64,000 nt of DNA, from the NCBI RefSeq assembly GCF_001598415.1, contig NZ_BCYX01000003.1:182228-246227 (forward strand), written 5' to 3'. The position numbers and the translations under genes are program-made. Within the stretch, counting starts at the first letter, position 1. Each line of letters opens with the position of its first letter. This stretch comes from Sphingomonas mali NBRC 15500 (GTDB taxonomy: Bacteria; Pseudomonadota; Alphaproteobacteria; Sphingomonadales; Sphingomonadaceae). Shown piece after piece: positions 44,510 to 53,238 of the stretch. The notes under the pieces were generated by a model. The model did no database searches. It saw only the letters and a list, made by a program, of their open reading frames with translations, and was not told the DNA's origin.

Positions 44510-45876
44510 GCGGGAATCAATCTGACCGGCAGGCCGTCCTTGGGCCGCGGGATCGGGAACATCTGCCAGGCATCGCCGGCGCCCTGGTCGATCTCGATCC
44601 GATAGCGTGTCAGCAGGTGTGCGATCAGCAGTTTCATCTGCATCTGCGCGAAATGCAAGCCGAGGCACATATGCGCGCCACCGCCATAGGGCACCCAGGC
44701 GAAGCGATGGCGGCCCTTCGACGCCTCGGGCGTGAAGCGCATTGGATCGAATCGCAGCGGATCCGGCCAGATGTCGGCCATGCGGTGCGTCCAGGCGATA
44801 CCGATTCCGACATTGGTGCCCGCGGGAATGTCGAAGCCGCCGAAACTGAAATCCCTGAGCGCGCGGCGCGGCAGGGACGGTACGGGGGGCATCAGCCGCA
44901 GTGCCTCGCGGAAGGCGTAATCGGTCAGGGTCAGACGATCGAGTTGCTCAGTCAGCGGTGTCTGCGCGTCGAGCCCGGCAATCTCTTCGCGCAATCGTTG
45001 CTGCCAATCAGGATGGCGCGCGAGCAGCATGACCAGGGTCGTCGCCGACGAGGTGATCGTGTCGTGCGCGGCCATCATCAGGAAATTCATGTGGTCGGCA
45101 ATCGCGGCAGCCGACAGCTCCTGTCCGTCCTCGTCGGTCGCGCGGCAGAATTGCGAGAAGAAGTCCTCGCCATTGCCGCCCCGCGCGCCGCGCCGCCGCG
45201 CCGGGATCTCGCGTTCGAACCAGTCGATCAGATAGGCGCGCGCTTTGACACCCCGCCGCATCATCGTTCCCGGTAGCGGCGAGCGGATCGGCGCGACGCT
45301 CGCCTGCACTTCATCGACGAAGGCCTGGTTGATGCGGTCGGCCTCGGTGCCGAGTGATACGCCGAGGAAGCTGGTCGCGGCGAGATCGAGCGTCAGCTTC
45401 TTGATCGCGTCATAGAACCGCAGGCTACCGCTCCATTCGCCGATCCGCGAGGCGATGCCAGCATCGAGTTGAGTGGCGTAATGCCGCATCGGCTCAGGCT
45501 TGAAGGCGACCGACAGAGTCTTCCGATCGGCGCGATGCTTCTCGAAATCCATCAGCATCAGCCCGCGCGGGAACAGCAGGTTGAGCAACGGTCCCCAGCC
45601 CTGTTCGGACGAGAATAAGCGATCGCGGTCGAACAGGACGAGTTCGTTGGCGTCGGGGCCGAGCAACGTCACGCTGGTGCTGCCGAGCGCGCGGTTGCGA
45701 TAGACCGGGCCGAACCGCTCGAACATCTCGCGCCCAAACTTGACGGGGTCGGCCAGCAGGCGGAGCGAGTTGCCAAGGATCGGCAGGCCATCATCGCCGG
45801 GGATATGCGCCAGCGACCCTCCTGGGTTCCGCGGCAACCAATGCGGATTGGCACCGAACGTGTGGGCATAGGCCAT
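44506..45876 (-). CDS. Cytochrome P450
   Basis: A 456-residue haem monooxygenase. The I-helix reads MAAHDTITSS with the oxygen-activating acid-Thr pair, the ExxR motif is in FREALRLMPP, and the haem-binding loop FAWVPYGGGAHMCLGLHFAQ has cysteine ligand Cys404. The sequence looks like a soluble bacterial P450 (CYP110- or CYP51-like grouping not resolved). Ferredoxin and reductase partners are not nearby. Substrate unknown. Its neighbour, the converging XRE/MmyB-like regulator, could respond to a P450 substrate but nothing shows this. Confidence 0.93.
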   Translation of the reverse strand: MAYAHTFGANPHWLPRNPGGSLAHIPGDDGLPILGNSLRLLADPVKFGREMFERFGPVYRNRALGSTSVTLLGPDANELVLFDRDRLFSSEQGWGPLLNLLFPRGLMLMDFEKHRADRKTLSVAFKPEPMRHYATQLDAGIASRIGEWSGSLRFYDAIKKLTLDLAATSFLGVSLGTEADRINQAFVDEVQASVAPIRSPLPGTMMRRGVKARAYLIDWFEREIPARRRGARGGNGEDFFSQFCRATDEDGQELSAAAIADHMNFLMMAAHDTITSSATTLVMLLARHPDWQQRLREEIAGLDAQTPLTEQLDRLTLTDYAFREALRLMPPVPSLPRRALRDFSFGGFDIPAGTNVGIGIAWTHRMADIWPDPLRFDPMRFTPEASKGRHRFAWVPYGGGAHMCLGLHFAQMQMKLLIAHLLTRYRIEIDQGAGDAWQMFPIPRPKDGLPVRLIPA

Positions 45877-45931
45877 AGGCCCTGCTTATCCTAAGCGGAC
45901 CAGCACCGGCAACCAAACCGGCGGCCGCTGA

Positions 45932-46066
45932 TCAGTCACCTGCTTTGTCTCCGCCGTCGCCGTCGTCCGGATCTTCGCTGGCCGCACGGTCAGACCGTCG
46001 CCCTTCCCGCGCAGTGTGGATCAGCAATGCGACGATGCCGCCGATGATCAGGAGATAAAAGATCAC
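45932..46066 (-). CDS. 44-residue single-helix membrane peptide coupled to glmS
   Basis: A short frame starting with GTG inside the last codons of glmS (GTGA overlap with its TGA). The product has one hydrophobic helix (MIFYLLIIGGIVALLIH), a basic stretch (REGRRSDR) and an acidic Asp/Gly-rich tail (SEDPDDGDGGDKAGD). The helix followed by positive then negative charges suggests an inner-membrane peptide with the tail in the cytoplasm. I know no named family. The coupling to glmS and clean charge pattern argue for a real gene, but conservation has not been tested. Confidence 0.5.
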   Translation of the reverse strand: MIFYLLIIGGIVALLIHTAREGRRSDRAASEDPDDGDGGDKAGD

Positions 46067-47886
46067 TCCACGGTGACCGACTTCGCGAGGTTGCGCGGCT
46101 GATCCACGTCGGTCCCCTTCACCACAGCCACATGATAGGCCAGCAACTGTACCGGCACCGCATAGACCAATGGCGCGATCAGCGGGTGGACCTTGGGCAT
46201 CTCGATCGTCGCCAGGCAGCCGTCGCCTGCTTCGGCCAATCCTTCAGCATCGGAAATCAGCACGATCTTACCGCCACGCGCCTGGCTTTCCTGCATGTTG
46301 CTGACGGTCTTTTCGAACAGCGGACCCGACGGCGCGATGACGATGATCGGCACATTCTCGTCGATCAGCGCGATCGGCCCGTGTTTCATTTCACCTGCTG
46401 CATAACCTTCGGCATGGATGTAGCTGATTTCCTTTAGTTTCAGCGCCCCTTCCATCGCCAGCGGATAGTCGGGACCGCGGCCGAGATAGAGCACGTCGCG
46501 CGCCGGCGCGATAAGGTGCGCCATGCCGGCGATCGCATCGTCATAGGCAAGCGCGGCGTTGAGCGCGGCGGGCGCCTCGATCAGTTGCTTGACCACCGCG
46601 ACCTCTTCCTCGCGGCTCATCTTGCCTTTGACGACCGCGAGATGCGCGGCGAGCGCAGCCAGCACCGCGAGCTGGCACGTGAACGCCTTGGTTGAGGCGA
46701 CGCCGATTTCCGGGCCGGCATGCGTCGGGAGCAGCAGATCGGCCTCACGCGCCATCGTGCTGGTCGGCACGTTGACGACGACGGCGATCTTCTGGCCCGC
46801 TTTCTTGGCGTGGCGCAGCGCCGCCAGCGTGTCGGCGGTTTCGCCCGACTGGCTGATGAACAGCGCCAGCCCGCCATCCTCGAACACCGGGTCGCGATAG
46901 CGGAACTCGCTGGCGACATCGATGTCCACCGGTACGCGCGCGAAGCTCTCGAACCAATATTTGGCGACCAGCCCGGCATAGAAGCTGGTGCCGCACGCTA
47001 CGATGGTGATGCGCTTCACCGTCGACAGGTCGAAGTCCATCTGGGGCAGCGCCACGGTCTGCTCGACGCCGCGGATGTACGAGCGCAGTGTCTGCGCGAC
47101 GACGATCGGCTGCTCATGGATTTCCTTGAGCATGAAGTGGCGGTAATTGCCCTTCTCGATCATCGCGCCGGTCGCACCCGACACGGTGATCTCGCGTTCG
47201 ACCGGATTGTTGTCCGCGTCGAAAATCTGCGCGCCGTCACGGGTGATGACGACCCAGTCGCCCTCATCGAGATAGGCGATACGCTGCGTCAGCCCGGCCA
47301 GCGCCAGCGCGTCCGAGCCGAGATAGGTTTCGCCCTCGCCATAGCCGACGACCAGCGGCGACCCGAGCCGCGCGCCGATCAGCAGATCGGCATGTTCACG
47401 GAAGGCGATCGCCAGTGCGAAGGCGCCGCGCAACTGTGGCAGGACCTCCTTGACGGCGTCCTGCGGCGACTTCCCAGCCTCGACCTGCTCGCTGACCAGA
47501 TGCGCGACGACTTCGGTATCAGTTTCGCTCTCGAACACCCGCCCGCGCGCCTGCAGCGCCTCGCGCAGCGGCTTGAAGTTCTCGATGATGCCGTTGTGGA
47601 CCAGCGCAACTTCCTTCGTCGCGTGCGGATGCGCATTCGACGTGGTCGGCGCGCCGTGGGTGGCCCAGCGCGTGTGCGCGATGCCGGTGGTGCCGGGCGC
47701 GGGATCGGCGGCAAGTACCGCCTCCAGATTCTTGAGCTTTCCCTCGGCGCGGCGACGGATCAATTGGCCGTTCTCGACCGTGCAGACGCCAGCCGAATCA
47801 TAGCCGCGATATTCCATCCGACGCAGTCCTTCGACCAGCCGATCAGCGACCTGTTCCTTGCCAACGATTCCGATGATTCCGCACAT
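46063..47886 (-). CDS. glmS: Glutamine--fructose-6-phosphate aminotransferase
   Basis: A 607-residue enzyme that makes glucosamine-6-phosphate for peptidoglycan and lipid A. The N-terminal glutaminase has the catalytic Cys2 in MCGIIGIVG, RRMEYRGYDSAG, HTRWATHG and HNGIIENF. Two SIS sugar-isomerase domains follow (about 290-420 and 460-590), with GTSFYAGLVAKYW, SQSGETADTLAALR and the C-terminal DQPRNLAKSVTVE tail, which carries the conserved catalytic Lys. Full length. It shares the minus strand with glmU, from which it is separated by a toxin-antitoxin pair. Confidence 0.97.
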   Translation of the reverse strand: MCGIIGIVGKEQVADRLVEGLRRMEYRGYDSAGVCTVENGQLIRRRAEGKLKNLEAVLAADPAPGTTGIAHTRWATHGAPTTSNAHPHATKEVALVHNGIIENFKPLREALQARGRVFESETDTEVVAHLVSEQVEAGKSPQDAVKEVLPQLRGAFALAIAFREHADLLIGARLGSPLVVGYGEGETYLGSDALALAGLTQRIAYLDEGDWVVITRDGAQIFDADNNPVEREITVSGATGAMIEKGNYRHFMLKEIHEQPIVVAQTLRSYIRGVEQTVALPQMDFDLSTVKRITIVACGTSFYAGLVAKYWFESFARVPVDIDVASEFRYRDPVFEDGGLALFISQSGETADTLAALRHAKKAGQKIAVVVNVPTSTMAREADLLLPTHAGPEIGVASTKAFTCQLAVLAALAAHLAVVKGKMSREEEVAVVKQLIEAPAALNAALAYDDAIAGMAHLIAPARDVLYLGRGPDYPLAMEGALKLKEISYIHAEGYAAGEMKHGPIALIDENVPIIVIAPSGPLFEKTVSNMQESQARGGKIVLISDAEGLAEAGDGCLATIEMPKVHPLIAPLVYAVPVQLLAYHVAVVKGTDVDQPRNLAKSVTVE

Positions 47887-47901
47887 GGTTGGGACGCCTT
47901 C

Positions 47902-48282
47902 TTATAAAATGTAGGGAACGCGGATGCCCGGCATGTTGGCCGGGAAATCCTTGGTATTCCGGGTAACGAGGACACGCCCGCGCACCATCGCGCTGGCGAG
48001 AATGATGGCATCGGATGATTTGAGGCGCGGACGCTCGCGCCGTAAGGCGGTGGCGCGCGACGCAATCTCGGCATCGACCTCATCCACGCCAAAGCCGGCG
48101 AGAAAGGCTTCGGTATCGCGCAACGCCGCGCCCGACCCCTTCGACAGCACTTCCACCAACACCATGCGGCTGATCCAGGGGCGCGCGCCCAGCCCGATCG
48201 CCCGGCGAATTTCGGCACGCGCCGGTTCGTATCCGACGAGCACGTCGATCACGATATTGGCGTCGAACGTATAGCCGCTCAC
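47902..48282 (-). CDS. VapC-type PIN-domain ribonuclease toxin
   Basis: A 126-residue PIN domain with its acidic metal site: Asp7 in YTFDANIVIDVL, Glu in VLVEVLSKGSG, Asp in RLKSSDAIILASAMV, and the final acidic residue in VTRNTKDFPANMPGI. Such toxins cut RNA until held by an antitoxin. The GTG start overlaps the upstream ribbon-helix-helix antitoxin stop by four bases, so the two are a TA operon. The gene ends 15 bp before glmS. Confidence 0.9.
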   Translation of the reverse strand: MSGYTFDANIVIDVLVGYEPARAEIRRAIGLGARPWISRMVLVEVLSKGSGAALRDTEAFLAGFGVDEVDAEIASRATALRRERPRLKSSDAIILASAMVRGRVLVTRNTKDFPANMPGIRVPYIL

Positions 48283-48671
48283 TTGGCGACCCCCTTTTTC
48301 GCATCAGGGTAGCGTCCGGCGAGCATGTCCAGGTGAATCTGGCGCTGCCGGTCATCCTCGGCATCGAACAGATCGGGAAACTCGGCGCGCACCTCTTCGT
48401 AGTCAACGTCCCAGGGACGCGTCGAGGACGCACGTTCGCGCCGCTGCCACTCTACCGCATCGCCAATGTCGTTCCGGTCTTTCCAGGCCCCGAACCCCCG
48501 CTCGATCCACTCGGTCCCGTTAGCGGGTTGTGACTGCGCCTTGTAGGTGGCGACCGCGTCGCGGAGCACCGACGCGCGCGATTTGCCCAATTCGGCGGCG
48601 CGCTGGTCAAGCCATTTAACGTCCTCGTTGGGAAGATCAGCGAGGATGCGCGTCAGGCGAAGACGATCCAT
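48279..48671 (-). CDS. Ribbon-helix-helix antitoxin
   Basis: A 130-residue protein with an N-terminal ribbon-helix-helix (RLRLTRILADLPNEDVKWLDQRAAELGKSRASVLRDAVATYKAQ), a linker and a C-terminal segment rich in Trp and charged residues (EWIERGFGAWKDRNDIGDAVEWQRRERAS...PWDVDYEEVRAEFPDLF) that would wrap and block the PIN toxin. It binds DNA through the N-terminal part and probably represses its own operon at the AT-rich repeats at 48673-48703. Longer than most VapB antitoxins (about 80). Confidence 0.85.
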   Translation of the reverse strand: MDRLRLTRILADLPNEDVKWLDQRAAELGKSRASVLRDAVATYKAQSQPANGTEWIERGFGAWKDRNDIGDAVEWQRRERASSTRPWDVDYEEVRAEFPDLFDAEDDRQRQIHLDMLAGRYPDAKKGVAK

Positions 48672-48672
48672 A

Positions 48673-48703
48673 ATGATATACCGATATCATATCATGATAT
48701 CAT
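48673..48703. promoter_or_regulatory. Operator of the toxin-antitoxin operon
   Basis: Repeated ATATCAT units on both strands just upstream of the antitoxin ATG: ATGATAT at 48673-48679, and GATATCA-N5-TGATATC as an inverted repeat at 48683-48701. Ribbon-helix-helix antitoxins commonly bind repeated short sites of this kind to autorepress the operon. The AT-rich block stands out against the GC-rich surroundings. Confidence 0.65.
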
Positions 48704-48720
48704 GTCAATGATGCGAACCG

Positions 48721-50073
48721 CTATTTTCCCGCCTTCTTCGCCATCATCATGTCGCGGAAGCGCTTCGCCCAGCCCGGCTTAGTCTGCTGCTCTGGCCGAA
48801 CGAGGCGGAGCGCGTCGGGTTCCACATCCTTCGTCACCGTCGAGCCCGCGCCGACGATCGCCCCGGCACCGATCGTGACCGGCGCGACCAGCGCCGAGTT
48901 GGATCCGACGAACGCGCCCTCCCCGATCACCGTCTTGTACTTGAAGAAGCCGTCGTAATTGCAAGTGATCGTGCCCGCGCCGATATTGGCGCCAGCGCCG
49001 ATCTCGGCATCACCGAGATAGGTCAGGTGATTGGCCTTGGCGCCCTTGCCCAGCACCGCTTTCTTGACCTCGACGAAATTGCCGACCTTGGATTTCTCGC
49101 CCAGCACCGCACCGGGGCGCAGACGGGCATAGGGACCGACCTCGGCACCGGTTCCCACGGTAGCGCCTTCGATATGGCTGAAGCCGCGGATGATCGCGCC
49201 GTCGGCAATCGATACGCCGGGGCCGAAAAAGACGTTGGGCTCGATCAGTACGTCACGCCCCACCTGGGTATCGAAGCTGAACCAAACGGTCGCGGGATCG
49301 ACCAGAGTGGCACCCTCCGCCATGGCGCGGACACGGCGCTTGGCCTGCCAGCTCGCGTCGACGGCGGCGAGCTCGGCCCGGCTGTTCACGCCCGCCACTT
49401 CGTCCGCGGCGGTCTCGACCACCACCGCGCCTGGCCCGTCCTTAACCGCCAGTTCGGCGAGGTCGGTGAGATAATATTCGCCGGCGGCATTGTCGTTGGT
49501 CACCTGGGCAAGCAACCGGAACAGATCCGCCGAGCGCACCGCCATCAGGCCCGAATTGCACAAAGTCACCGCGCGCTCGTCGGCCGAAGCGTCCTTATAC
49601 TCGACGATCTTCGCGATGCGGCTATCCTTATCGGCGATGACACGCCCGTAAGCGGCGGCATCGGCGGGGCGGAAGCCGAGCACCACAACACTGGGCTCGC
49701 CGTCGCTGTGCAATCGCTCGATCATCCGCGCCATCGTCGCGGTGGAGACCAGGGGCACGTCACCGTAGAGGATCAGCACGTCTCCGTCGAAGCCGGAGAG
49801 CGCCGCCTCGGCCTGGCGTACGGCATGGCCGGTACCGAGTTGCTCCGTCTGGATCGCGACCTCGACCCCGAGCGGGGTCACCGCCGCCTCGACCTGTTCG
49901 CGACGCGCCCCGGCGACCACCACGACGCGTTCGGGCGCGAGCGCCTGCACGTTGTCGATCAGGTGGAGCAGCATCGGCCTTCCCGCGATCGGGTGAAGCA
50001 CCTTGTGCAGATCGGACTTCATCCGCGTGCCCATGCCGGCGGCAAGGATGATCGCGGCGATTGGATTGGTCAT
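48721..50073 (-). CDS. glmU: Bifunctional UDP-GlcNAc pyrophosphorylase/glucosamine-1-P acetyltransferase
   Basis: A 450-residue enzyme for the last two steps of UDP-GlcNAc synthesis. The N-terminal uridylyltransferase carries LAAGMGTRMKSDLHKVLHPIAGRP and YGDVPLV. The C-terminal left-handed beta-helix has hexapeptide repeats and NFVEVKKAVLGKGAKANHLTYLGDAEIGAGANIGAGTITCNYDG, containing the acetyl-transfer residues. ATG 50073 gives the conserved start; a longer frame upstream is not homologous and would overlap the phosphatase promoter. It supplies peptidoglycan and LPS, as does glmS nearby. Confidence 0.96.
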   Translation of the reverse strand: MTNPIAAIILAAGMGTRMKSDLHKVLHPIAGRPMLLHLIDNVQALAPERVVVVAGARREQVEAAVTPLGVEVAIQTEQLGTGHAVRQAEAALSGFDGDVLILYGDVPLVSTATMARMIERLHSDGEPSVVVLGFRPADAAAYGRVIADKDSRIAKIVEYKDASADERAVTLCNSGLMAVRSADLFRLLAQVTNDNAAGEYYLTDLAELAVKDGPGAVVVETAADEVAGVNSRAELAAVDASWQAKRRVRAMAEGATLVDPATVWFSFDTQVGRDVLIEPNVFFGPGVSIADGAIIRGFSHIEGATVGTGAEVGPYARLRPGAVLGEKSKVGNFVEVKKAVLGKGAKANHLTYLGDAEIGAGANIGAGTITCNYDGFFKYKTVIGEGAFVGSNSALVAPVTIGAGAIVGAGSTVTKDVEPDALRLVRPEQQTKPGWAKRFRDMMMAKKAGK

Positions 50074-50150
50074 GGCAGGGGTCTCCGTGCCCCGCGCCCT
50101 GCCACGAACATATTGCCATTTCCATAGCGATGCTGGCAGGCGGCGTTGGG

Positions 50151-50825
50151 ATGAATGATTTCCCCTTTGGCCTGGTCGGCTTCGACCTCGACGGCACGTT
50201 GGTCGACAGCGTCGCCGACCTGGCGGCGGCAGTAAACCACGGGCTAGCCGAAATCGACCGCGCGCCGCTGACGGTCGACCAGGTTCGGCCGATGATCGGC
50301 GGCGGATCGCGCGTGATGCTGCAGCGGGCGCTGCTGGCGACCGGAGGAGACGAGCGGCTCGACGACCTTCTGCCGGGTCTGGTGGATTTCTATGCCGCGC
50401 ACATCGTCGACCATACACGGCCCTTTGCTGGCGTCGTCGACACGCTCGATAGTCTGGCCGCGCGGGGCGTGACGCTGGCCGTCGTGACCAACAAGCGCGA
50501 GCAACTGTCCGTCGCCTTGCTCGATGCGCTCGGCCTTGCCGATCGCTTCGCGTGCATCATCGGCGGCGATACGCCGGGTCTCGCCGCGATGAAGCCGGAC
50601 CGCGCGCCGATCGACCTCATGCTGCGCAAATGCAGCAGCTCTGGGTTGGCAGCGTTTGTCGGCGACTCGATCTATGACGTGGACGCGGCGCGCGCCGCCG
50701 ATGTCCCGGTCGCTTTGTTCGCCCCCGACGGCACCGGTATTCCGGGCGCGAACGCGATCTTCGCCGATTATCGCGACTTGCTGCCGACGCTCATGCGCAT
50801 CGCCGAGCCCCAGCCAGCTATTTGA
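50151..50825 (+). CDS. gph: HAD hydrolase, phosphoglycolate phosphatase-like
   Basis: A 224-residue HAD phosphatase. Motif I is GFDLDGTLVDS with nucleophile Asp12 and Asp14; motif II VVTNKREQL; motif III Lys in AAMKPDRAPIDLML; motif IV VGDSIYDVDAARAADVP. The helical cap and GGGSRVMLQRAL segment match Gph, which removes phosphate from 2-phosphoglycolate. ATG 50151 is used; ATG 50130 is a possible longer start. It diverges from glmU by 77 bp. Other HAD substrates are possible. Confidence 0.85.
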   Translation: MNDFPFGLVGFDLDGTLVDSVADLAAAVNHGLAEIDRAPLTVDQVRPMIGGGSRVMLQRALLATGGDERLDDLLPGLVDFYAAHIVDHTRPFAGVVDTLDSLAARGVTLAVVTNKREQLSVALLDALGLADRFACIIGGDTPGLAAMKPDRAPIDLMLRKCSSSGLAAFVGDSIYDVDAARAADVPVALFAPDGTGIPGANAIFADYRDLLPTLMRIAEPQPAI

Positions 50826-51216
50826 GCAACGCCGCCGATTCGACGTGATAGCCGATCAGCACCGGCTTCCCGCCGTTCAACCGATAGACGAAGTTCTCGG
50901 TTGCCGGTCCGCTCGAATAGACGCTGGCATAGCTCGCCGTAAACGTGTGATCGCCGTTGTTGATATTGTCGTTGAACCCCTGCCGCGAGGTTGACCGGAA
51001 GGTGCCGAGCTTGGTGTGGATCTTTTCGATAAAGACAGGAAAATCGACGCCGCCATTCTTCATCTCCGGTCCGGCCGCGGCGGCGATCGCCGCGAACTGA
51101 CCGTTGTTCAGCTTGGCGTGGAAATCGGCCACCGCGGAATCGGTAACGGACATGTCCTGTCCCATCGAACAGCCCGCCAGCGCCGCCGCAGCGGCCAACA
51201 CTATCGCAAAACGCAT
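50818..51216 (-). CDS. Small lipoprotein, DUF4019-like
   Basis: A 132-residue lipoprotein. The signal is MRFAIVLAAAAALAGCSM with lipobox LAGC, followed by SVTDSAVADFHAKLNNGQFAAIAAAAGPEM and GTFRSTSRQGFNDNINNGDHTFTASYASVYSSGPATENFVYRLNGGKPVLIGY. The second half looks like the beta-sheet domain of DUF4019 proteins of unknown role; that family name is my best guess. ATG 51216 has GGGAGGG close upstream. Its tail overlaps the converging phosphatase gene by eight bases. Confidence 0.7.
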   Translation of the reverse strand: MRFAIVLAAAAALAGCSMGQDMSVTDSAVADFHAKLNNGQFAAIAAAAGPEMKNGGVDFPVFIEKIHTKLGTFRSTSRQGFNDNINNGDHTFTASYASVYSSGPATENFVYRLNGGKPVLIGYHVESAALLK

Positions 51217-51269
51217 CGTCACCCTCCCGTCCCTATCGCGGTCAGTTTGCCGCAGCGCAGGCGGCGCGA

Positions 51270-52178
51270 CTAGCGTGGATTGCTGGGCCGCCGCGCCCGT
51301 TCTTGGTCATCGGCGCGCGCCATCATCAGACGAGCGACCCGATCGGCCGAATCCGCCATGTCGCTCGACCGTTTCGGCAAGGCGGCCTGCGCCGAACGAT
51401 AGAAGCCCTGGGCATCGGCATAGCTGCCGGCCGCTTCCGCGCACACGCCGAGATTGTAGAGTACAGACGGATGGTTGGGCAGGCGGCCGTTGAGCTCGGC
51501 CCATTGCCGGCACGCCGAGGTCACATCGCGGTTGGATAGCTTCACGATTTCCTTGAACTCGCTGCCGATATCCTTGGGCATGCCGTCGCGATCCTCGCGA
51601 AAGCGGACCTTGTAGGTTTCCCAGCGCGGCCGCACGTCGAGGCGAATCTTCTGCGCGAGGTCCGTGATCATCGCCGACACCGCTTCCTCGGTGGTGCGCC
51701 AAGGCGCCTTGCCCTGGCACCAGCTCGTCTCGTCACGCGACGGCTTGTTGTCGGACCAGACCGGCATGTTGTCGGCGACGCGGAGCAGGCGGACGCTGAC
51801 GGTCAGATTGATGACGCGGCGGATGCATGGCAGGTCGACCTTGGCGCGCTTGGTGCAAGTGCCGTCCTGCTTGCCGTCCTTCCACTCGACGCAGCGTTCC
51901 TCGTTGCCCTGATATTTGCTTTCCTCGACGCCGGTTGTGACGCCACCCGACAGCACACCGTCGGGCCGCCCGGCGGGGACGCCGATCGCCTGCTCCAGCG
52001 CCGCTTCGAACTGGCGCCCGTCGCGGCCGTTGAAGCGATCGACCACGACGTTGTCGAGCAGGTCGGCTTCGCGGACATTGGCCGGAAATTTGCCGCGCAT
52101 CTGCGCGCTTTCCGCCCAGGCCGCGCCGCTACCCGCGCACAACCCGGCGATCGCCAAGGCAATCCACTTTCTGGTCAT
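51270..52178 (-). CDS. Exported TPR-like protein of unknown function
   Basis: A 302-residue protein with a signal peptide (MTRKWIALAIAGLCAGSGAAWAE). The middle region (ADLLDNVVVDRFNGRDGRQFEAALEQAIG) and the Cys-rich stretch EERCVEWKDGKQDGTCTKRAKVDLPCIRRVINLTVSVRLLR suggest a beta-rich periplasmic domain with possible disulfides, and the C-terminal third has a tetratricopeptide-like repeat (PNHPSVLYNLGVCAEAAGSYADAQGFYRSAQAAL). No family assigned; it recalls CsgG- or FlgT-like folds only loosely. It lies directly downstream of the HPr-rel-A cluster, with the same orientation and a 49-bp gap, so it might share transcription. Confidence 0.65.
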   Translation of the reverse strand: MTRKWIALAIAGLCAGSGAAWAESAQMRGKFPANVREADLLDNVVVDRFNGRDGRQFEAALEQAIGVPAGRPDGVLSGGVTTGVEESKYQGNEERCVEWKDGKQDGTCTKRAKVDLPCIRRVINLTVSVRLLRVADNMPVWSDNKPSRDETSWCQGKAPWRTTEEAVSAMITDLAQKIRLDVRPRWETYKVRFREDRDGMPKDIGSEFKEIVKLSNRDVTSACRQWAELNGRLPNHPSVLYNLGVCAEAAGSYADAQGFYRSAQAALPKRSSDMADSADRVARLMMARADDQERARRPSNPR

Positions 52179-52227
52179 GATGATCTCCCCCGAATCGCCA
52201 CTTCATATCATCGCGGTCCGGTGGTCG

Positions 52228-53238
52228 TCAGCCCGCCTGTTTGCGCCACTTGGTCCAGAGGTGCCGCGCCAGCATCAGCGGCGGCATGCGCAGCCAATGC
52301 GAGCGCGCATAGAAGCCGAGCCGGGTGATCGGACGCGTTTGCCGCCCCCAACCGTCACGCGCCGTCAGCCTGCGCAGATAAAGGTCGTCATCGCTTCCCG
52401 ATCGCGCCCAGCCGTCGGGCAATTGCGTGTCGTACAGCGCATGGGACAGCCGCAGGGCGCGGCGCACCGCCGACGCCAAACCGTGTCGCCGCGCACGCTC
52501 GGCCAGGCCGGCAGCGCCGAAGTCGTCGAGCAGACAGTGGATGTCCCACAGATTGCGCATCCCGCCCGACAAGTCTCCATCGGCGAACAAATGCGCGGCG
52601 GCGTGGCAGATCATGTCATTGGCGTTGAGTATGCGCAGCCCGTTCGGCAACGTGATGCTGTCGGCGATCAACGCCTCGGCGTCCGGCGTCGGGCGCGCGG
52701 TCAGCGGCAGGATCGTGTGGTGCACGTCGATCATGCGGTCTCGCTCGCGATGGATCAGCGGCGGCAATTCGTGCATCCAGCGGCGGTAATAAGCGTCATC
52801 ATAGGGGTCGGGCTTGACCCATTCCCACCCGGCTCCGAGCAACGCCGCTTCGACACGATCGAGTTCGGCGCGCGGCACCAGGATGTCGAGATCGCCGACG
52901 AACCGCCCCTGCCCTGCCGCCAGCCCGGCGGCGATGAACGCGCTGCCCTTGAGCAGGACGACCGGCACGCCGAGATCGCCGAGCGCGCGGCGCGCCATTT
53001 CGACTTCCCACAAGGCGACGAGACGACCCTGCGCGCATGACGCCTTGGCGTCGTCGAGGAAGCGCTGCGCCGCCACCGGCTTGGCGATCCCGTCGAGCCG
53101 ATGGGCAAGCGTCGCGCTCAGCAATTCGGCACGCGCCATGGTCAGCAATGCCTGCCAGCCCGCGCTATCGAGCGTCGCGACCGACGCAGGATCGGCCAGC
53201 GCCCGCGCCAGGAGGTGGCCGTCTAGAGCGACGCCCAT
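52228..53238 (-). CDS. Uncharacterised nucleotidyltransferase (PF14907-like), HPr-rel-A cluster
   Basis: A 336-residue protein of the uncharacterised nucleotidyltransferase family. The core is VPVVLLKGSAFIAAGLAAGQGRFVGDLDILVPRAELDRVEAALLGAGWEWV, with the KGxxF and GDLDIL motifs typical of the group. PF14907 proteins accompany HprK-type kinases in some lasso-peptide clusters, where they modify phosphorylated peptides. The start overlaps the end of the HprK-related kinase gene by 16 bases, so the module is tightly coupled. The substrate in this system is unknown. Confidence 0.85.
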   Translation of the reverse strand: MGVALDGHLLARALADPASVATLDSAGWQALLTMARAELLSATLAHRLDGIAKPVAAQRFLDDAKASCAQGRLVALWEVEMARRALGDLGVPVVLLKGSAFIAAGLAAGQGRFVGDLDILVPRAELDRVEAALLGAGWEWVKPDPYDDAYYRRWMHELPPLIHRERDRMIDVHHTILPLTARPTPDAEALIADSITLPNGLRILNANDMICHAAAHLFADGDLSGGMRNLWDIHCLLDDFGAAGLAERARRHGLASAVRRALRLSHALYDTQLPDGWARSGSDDDLYLRRLTARDGWGRQTRPITRLGFYARSHWLRMPPLMLARHLWTKWRKQAG

